Shown here piece after piece: positions 58,220 to 64,000 of a DNA stretch of 64,000 nt. The notes beneath the pieces were generated by a model that was not told where the DNA came from, ran no database searches, and saw only the letters and a program-made list of their open reading frames with translations. The stretch is from positions 11,229,509 to 11,293,508 of the forward strand of contig CP034994.1 in the NCBI GenBank assembly GCA_004026145.2, read 5' to 3'. The DNA is from Takifugu bimaculatus (Eukaryota; Chordata; Actinopteri; Tetraodontiformes; Tetraodontidae). The translations under genes and the position numbers were made by a program. Position 1 is the stretch's first letter. Every line of letters starts with the position of its first letter.

Positions 58220-60096
58220 CCAATACGATCAACCCAACTGTTGTCCTGGCCTTTTATTTTTGTTTGTTTTGTTTGTTTTTTTGGGGAGGGGGGGGCTTTG
58301 ACAATTGTCCAACACTTGTAGACTTTAAGCTGCTGTTTTGTGTCCAGCCACATCTGCCCCAGAATTAGCTCTTATCAGAAGCGAGAACGTCGAATTAGCC
58401 CTTCATTCCTGCCTGAAATCAAATAATGCCCATGCTTTCACCTCCAGAGTTGCAGGTAGACACTTTTAAAAAGATGATTTTGAAGACGACACGTATATTG
58501 TCCTTTAGAGGAGGGTTACGTAATTTTTTTTAAAATAATGCAATTATATAACGACGTTTCATCAAACCACACAGAAAGAAAAGCTCGACATGTCCGAAAC
58601 ACTCTTAGGAAGCTTCAGAAAACCCCAGCATATGTTAGTTAAATACATCATATTAATAAAACATGCAAACACCATACGAACGCATCGGCACCCATGATTG
58701 GGACTGTCAAACGTACCGAAAACTACATTTATTCTTCTGGTTTCTGCCAGTTCTGACCCAGTTCTCCACTGTTTTGCTGCTGAGTCAAAATCAGCAGAGC
58801 ATGATGGGAAAATTATTATGGAAGAAAAAGTCACAGCTGAAAGCCACACACACACACAGAAGAGCACGCACACCAAAGGCGAGCAGAGGCGGTGTGTTCC
58901 GCTCCAGTGCACTGCATCTGTTCAGTGCTATATTTAACCAGAGGAACCCGGGACCATAACAGCTGAGGTGACCAAAGGATGGAGGGAAATAAAGGAGGCA
59001 GGGAGGAGGGGGTGATTGAAAAGGATGAGTAAAAGCTCGAGGAGCAAGCGGGACTTTAAAGGAAGTCAATTCTGAATGACGCAAGTAATTCTGCCGTGAA
59101 CACGAGTGTCCTCAACAAGCACTGAAATATCCAACAAGCTTCCTGCAGCTGGGAGGGACGACATTTTTGGGCTCATCTCCTGTGTCACCTTTGCCCGGTT
59201 TGAAAAGGTCAGTCCGGATCCAGTTAAAATCCTCTGCATTTATACGCTCAAACTGCAAACATTCTTACATTCCAAGTTTTCCAGGAGACCCTTGAAACTC
59301 CACACTGCACGTTTAAAGTTCTATCTGCCATCATACGCTAGAGGTTCAATTCCAGGTAGATGTGCTCTGTTTTCATATAAAAACACTGAAGCGTGAGGGA
59401 ACCGCTGCTCTCCATCACTGAGAAAGCAACAAGCATCATCTTTTGTGTGAACACGCATCACTTTTCAGCAGCTGCCTCTATTAAATGTCACTGCCTGCCT
59501 CTACACAAAGGCCCCTCTGTGATTAGACTACTCTTTCTCTCACAGGACCCGATGACCACAGGCGGTTGAGACGCGCGGCCCTGTTGTGCAGCTCAGGGTG
59601 CTGGCTGGCTGCGGAGCGCGCCTCAGTGCGGCCGATGTGATGAAACATGACTATGTGTTTGGATGAAGGAGTGGAAAAGGAGGGGCCTTCCCCTCTGGGT
59701 GTAATAACCACTAATTTGTACCTTTCAGGTCGTAATTAAAGGGCCTCCTTGTGCCGCTCATGTGGCAGCAACGCACTTGAATAGGAAAAGCAACGGGATA
59801 CCAACTGATATATATGGAACACAGAAATAGCTTTGCTAGAGAGGTTCTGTATGATTAAGCCTGGAAAAAGAAACTCAAGTAATGAAGAAATATAATAAAG
59901 TCTGTGGCATTTTCTCCAGAGTTCATGTTCTCTCAATTTGCACAAAGTTTTCATATCAGACGTTTTGTCCTAATGATACTTGCTCAATGCCGATATAAAG
60001 GCAAAGTGCACGATAAAATGAGTGATGCTTATGCTGAGTATTTATATCATTTAGGAAGAGATTATGTAGAGAAATCCTGTAAAACCAACCTGAAAT

Positions 60097-60102
<6 letters not shown>

Positions 60103-60158
<56 letters not shown>
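60103..60158. repeat. (AC)28 microsatellite
   Basis: Twenty-eight uninterrupted AC units, the longest pure dinucleotide repeat in the window, in magi1 intron 1. Confidence 0.97.
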
Positions 60159-60160
<2 letters not shown>

Positions 60161-61486
60161 GTGGGGTGGCCCACAAACATTGTGCTTTCATCACAGTAAC
60201 ACCTCGCAGCATTTTGAAATGTTTGTTTTTGCCCCACACTGGAGGAACTGTTCATGTTACAGTCCTCTCCTCACTCGATGCCCTCGTGATGGCACCTCGG
60301 CCCTCAGAGCCGCCAGATGCTGCCTGCTCCTGAGGAACAGCTGCAGCCCAAGGTCACCACCGCGCGCCACGAAGAGGCAGGGCCATAACACGAGTGCACG
60401 AGAGCTAACCTGAGACAGAAGATGCCTTTTACAGTCAGATTAAAATCTTTTTTTTATGATAAATGCTTTAAATAAACACTCGGCTCCTCCTCTGTCAGAA
60501 CCTTAAGCTGCAGCTCCAGCGTGACAGCAGAGACAAACCCAAAAACATTATTTGTCTTTTCAGAGCACGATGAGATGTTTGAGTTTAGGCCTTCAAAGTA
60601 AGATCAACTGATGAGCAACTGACATCCGCAAGCTCCAGAAGAATCCACGTCCCACTTTGTCTAAAGAGTCTAAATTTACCCTCCAGTTCTCCGGCACAGC
60701 AGCTGGAAGACAAGCAGCACATGATCTGATAGGCCGAGGCACGTGAAGATCTGAGGGGAACATATTGGTCTGAACAAAGGGGCAGTGAAATGTTTAAGCG
60801 CTTGTATTACGGGAACTCAGCAGGAAAGCACGTCAGGTTTGGTGGAAGAATTCATCGGAATTTGGCAAGAGAAAGCACTTTTTCAGCCTGAGCACACGGA
60901 CAGGGGACGAACGGTCCTGCAGGTCTGGTGACTAGAATTTCCTCCCATAAAGTCCAAATCTCATTGAGTTGAACTATTGTCCGTTAACCTTTATAAAAAT
61001 CATTCATTTCTTGACATTTCTTACTTCAACTTTCGGATTATTGATATAGCAAAACCTGGTATTTGCTTCATTTTCTCCCATTTTGTCTTGTTGTCCACTT
61101 CTAAGAATCTGAATTGGACTGACAGAGGCTAGCCCCGCTAGCCCCGACGTTCTACAACTGTGACTAAGCCAAACCACCATCTTCTGGCCCGTGAAGAGAA
61201 TATCAGCAGGAGGAAGCCATCTGCTGTGATTTAGACATCCTTTACCCTCCCTGCACAGGTTTGACGGACGTGCTTGTCAAGCTAGCAAAACATGCACAGG
61301 TGTCTGAACCAGGGGGGGCTTGAAAATGCTGCTCACTTCCAACTGGAAAGAAACCATCCAGTCCAGCCCTGACTGGCTTTTACTCTGTATTTGTGCTGAA
61401 GTCAACACTTTTGCCAACGGTCTATGCAATAATATTGCTACATGTTGAACACTGTCACATTTCCCAGAATCATTCGCTGTCAGCAG

Positions 61487-61507
61487 ACTTCCTGTTTGAC
61501 AGGAAGT
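61487..61507. repeat. Perfect 9-bp inverted repeat with ETS-type arms
   Basis: ACTTCCTGT, loop TTG, then ACAGGAAGT. Each arm contains the ETS-family core GGAA in the AGGAAGT context. Confidence 0.88.
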
Positions 61508-62355
61508 GGTGCATTTTCAGTGAAAAGGACATTAATGTTGATTTGTGTTCAAATCAATATTGACAATTCAGCAAGGAAGTGAATGACCATTAAATACACA
61601 AACATTTTTGAGTCACAACTAAATCAGCAGATATTTTTTTTACTGTACAGTAAAAATAGTTAAATCTCATAATTAAAATTCTCTCTATTTGGCCATTTTC
61701 TTGAAAACAAATCTCTAAAGTCCAGTTGCAGGATAACATCTTAGCTGGTTTTATAGATTTCAAAGCTGCTTTCACCAGTGTGAACTTTAGCATCAGGGTA
61801 TCAGATGGGAACGCATCATGCGTTTTATACAATGGTGAACCAAGCGGGGTGGGGTCAGCCTCTCAGGAGCTTATGAGCAACCTGAATCTCTGGAGATTTC
61901 AGCGAGGAGGAGGAGGGGACAGATAGGGAGATCAGCGACACGAGAAATCCTCCGAGGATGAGTCGCGACCCTTTCACCTCCGCGGAGCTGCCAGAGTTTA
62001 CCCACACTGTGCGAAAAGCAGAGGTTCTTCTCACTGTTGCACTAAACCATCAAAGGAGCCTAAAGAATCCAGAATTAAGATGCAGTTGTTGGAATACAGC
62101 TTGGTAACAGAGGCACTTTTCGAAAATTAGAATGTTTCTCACAGTAAGTGCTATTTACATCTTAGGAAGGCTGTAATTACTGTGTCTACAAAATATGACA
62201 AACCATCAAAACAGACTAAAATAGCTAAAAGAGCTATGATTGAGTAGAAAACAGAGCTTTTACTGGTGTGTAATCCCTTCCAGATGTGTGAATCGAGGAG
62301 GAGTACAGCTTAAACATCAGTTTATCTTCAGTTCACCAGTGCATGTGTGCGTGTC

Positions 62356-62392
62356 TGTGCGCGCGCATGCATGTGTGTGTGTGTGTGTGTGT
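62356..62392. repeat. 37-bp alternating purine-pyrimidine tract, Z-DNA type, including (TG)n
   Basis: Strict alternation through TGTGCGCGCGCATGCATG and then (TG)n to 62,392. The CG-rich core makes this a strong left-handed DNA candidate. Confidence 0.85.
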
Positions 62393-63230
62393 TTGTGAGA
62401 GAGAAAAAGAGAGCTCTCTTGTAGGTTGGACTGTGCATGCATGTACATGTTCCAGCACCAGAACAAAGTCACATACGATAAACAGAGAGAGGACCTGTCC
62501 ACTCCCAAATCACTTTTCTGCAACTTGATTCTTTCACTGTTCTGAGGCGGCTTCATCCCGTTCATGTCAAAAACACACAGCTTTGCATCCATTTGATGTT
62601 CAGTGATGACGGTGATTCACAGCAACCATGATGGAATGAGTCCACAGCTGAGGAGTCTGAGGTGACAAATGTCATTTAGAATTTCAAAAATGTGTCTTTT
62701 ATCTCATTACTTCTTAATGGCATCACAATTTAAGTTATTCTTTGCTTGGGGGAAAGAAACTTAATTAAAAATTGAAATCTATATTAGCAGTTAAGCATCA
62801 AGGCTATTTTTCCAATATATGAAATACAGAAGATCCTCTTAATTTTATAATTGAATCAATTGCCATTGCCCAAGATTATCAGCAGTTTCTCCATCTTGAT
62901 CATGAATCCATTCGACTTCACTTTAATAGCATCTGTTACAAACCCAGAGGAACGCTCCTTTAACAGGAGGAAACCCAGAGCAGAACCTGCAACATCCCTA
63001 CAAACTCATAAATATCCACAATATCTGTAGCTGATTCGCTCCTCTGCATTTCTCTCCACTCTTGTGGTCCCAAAGCCCGGAGCAAAGTCTTTTAATTACA
63101 CATCTGTTTGTTCAAGCTTAAATGACACAGGCTGCTCGTGTGTGCCGCTGATTCACTGACGCGTCGCTCCACGCGTTTCAGTTTCAGTGAAATAAAGCTG
63201 TAATTCCAAATCTTCTCTCTGTGAAGGACA

Positions 63231-63251
63231 ATGCTGACACTCTGTCAGCAT
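63231..63251. repeat. Perfect 9-bp inverted repeat with Maf-type arms
   Basis: ATGCTGACA, loop CTC, then TGTCAGCAT. Each arm contains TGCTGAC, the Maf/NRL half site also seen in the rho promoter; the spacing is wider than in a standard Maf recognition element. Confidence 0.88.
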
Positions 63252-64000
63252 GGTTACGCTAGAAAATACTAAACACGGGATGAAACGTGCACAGAGAACA
63301 TCTGAAAACCTTCACCGCCGCAGTGTCGAAGGAAAATAGGGAGAAAAAATAACACACAGGGAAGAGGAGCTGCAAAAGTCATCTCGCACTTGACAAGCCT
63401 TTCGGGGATAAAGAAAACATAATCAAGAGTGACAAATCTACATACTTAAGAAATGCAAAAGACTTCAGTTCTGGAGGAGATGTGTGTCAGCACTCTCCAC
63501 ATCCTCCCAATTTGTCAGAGCTTCTTTACAAAATTCAAGAACGGCCTCAAAATTTCAAACATCGCTGTAATTTTACACGTTTATGAGGCACAAACTCACC
63601 TCATAGACCGACGCCAGACACAACTGAATGTCTGAATAGACAAGTTAAGAGTCTTTTGATCCCAGACAGAAAAGAAAGATAGAAAAAAGGTAGAAAAGAT
63701 ACATGGATACCACAACACAGCAGAGCACCTCTGGCTCCGTGTCTCAGGAATTCCTGGCATCCAGCAGGACGCCCTGACTCCCTCTGGCTGGACTTGAATG
63801 AAGGTGAGGGCTGAAGTGACCGGGGGCCATTTGTTCAGGAGATGAGACCAAAGGCACCCATGATCAGAGGATCTTAAAACACCAAGAATTCTGGGTGCTG
63901 GAGGGGTTTTGGCTTCGCTTAAACACACAAACTGACTCGTCCATGAGGGGACGATCACTTGGCTTCATCTACTTTGTATTTCCTTCACAAAACCATGTTG

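Larger units (their letters stand above)
54390..64000 (-). other. Part of magi1 intron 1 (9.6 kb); PDZ0 exon not in window
   Basis: Exon 2 begins in the middle of a codon, so an upstream coding exon must exist. No minus-strand frame here resembles the MAGI1 PDZ0 amino end, so exon 1 lies beyond 64,000. The intron holds CA/TG repeats, three perfect short inverted repeats and two CTCF-like motifs, and no other recognised gene on either strand. Confidence 0.7.

Noticed and set aside
59330..59360. GGTTCAATTCC resembling a tRNA B box
   Set aside because: No matching A box or cloverleaf could be built upstream.
54390..64000. Search for magi1 exon 1 (PDZ0)
   Set aside because: No minus-strand frame with a phase-1 donor resembles the PDZ0 sequence, so it is placed outside the window.
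1..64000. CRISPR arrays, operons, bacterial insertion sequences
   Set aside because: Spliced vertebrate genes and microsatellites show this is eukaryotic nuclear DNA; no regularly spaced direct repeats with unique spacers are present.

Overview
This window looks like nuclear DNA from a ray-finned (teleost) fish, most likely a percomorph. Two things point there: a retinal rhodopsin gene with no introns, which is a hallmark of ray-finned fishes, and a neighbouring vertebrate MAGI-family scaffold gene split into many exons by GT-AG introns. Long microsatellites, poly-C/poly-G runs and AT-rich intergenic DNA fit a fish genome. The rhodopsin is very close to percomorph sequences I know, but I cannot name the species.

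Layout. (1) Bases 1-15,370 hold no recognisable protein gene; they carry simple repeats (notably a 124-base TCTG/CCTG array), two CTCF-like motifs and one weak candidate for a noncoding first exon on the minus strand. (2) 15,371-17,000 is a compact rhodopsin unit on the plus strand: promoter motifs (two CRX-type sites, one NRL-type half site, a TATA-like box), a single 353-codon exon and three polyadenylation signals. (3) 17,000-18,380 is AT-rich spacer. (4) 18,380-54,389 is magi1 on the minus strand, so rho and magi1 are convergent. I resolve 22 coding exons whose splice phases all agree. They encode the guanylate-kinase-like domain, two WW domains, PDZ1 to PDZ5 and the long arginine/serine-rich tail of the long isoform, ending in DLSI. 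(5) 54,390-64,000 is magi1 intron 1; the first exon, which encodes PDZ0, lies beyond the window.

How the genes relate. Rhodopsin is the rod photoreceptor visual pigment. MAGI1 is a membrane-associated scaffold of cell junctions. They are linked here by position, not by a shared pathway: rhodopsin appears to be an ancient retrocopy sitting downstream of magi1.

Points most worth checking are a one-base frame disruption in the last magi1 exon (about 20,974-20,977), the self-contained rho promoter, a set of CTCF-like motifs whose orientations could form a loop, several perfect inverted repeats in magi1 introns, and possible internal promoters of magi1. I found no strong evidence of a wholly new biological system; the coding content is well explained by two known gene families.
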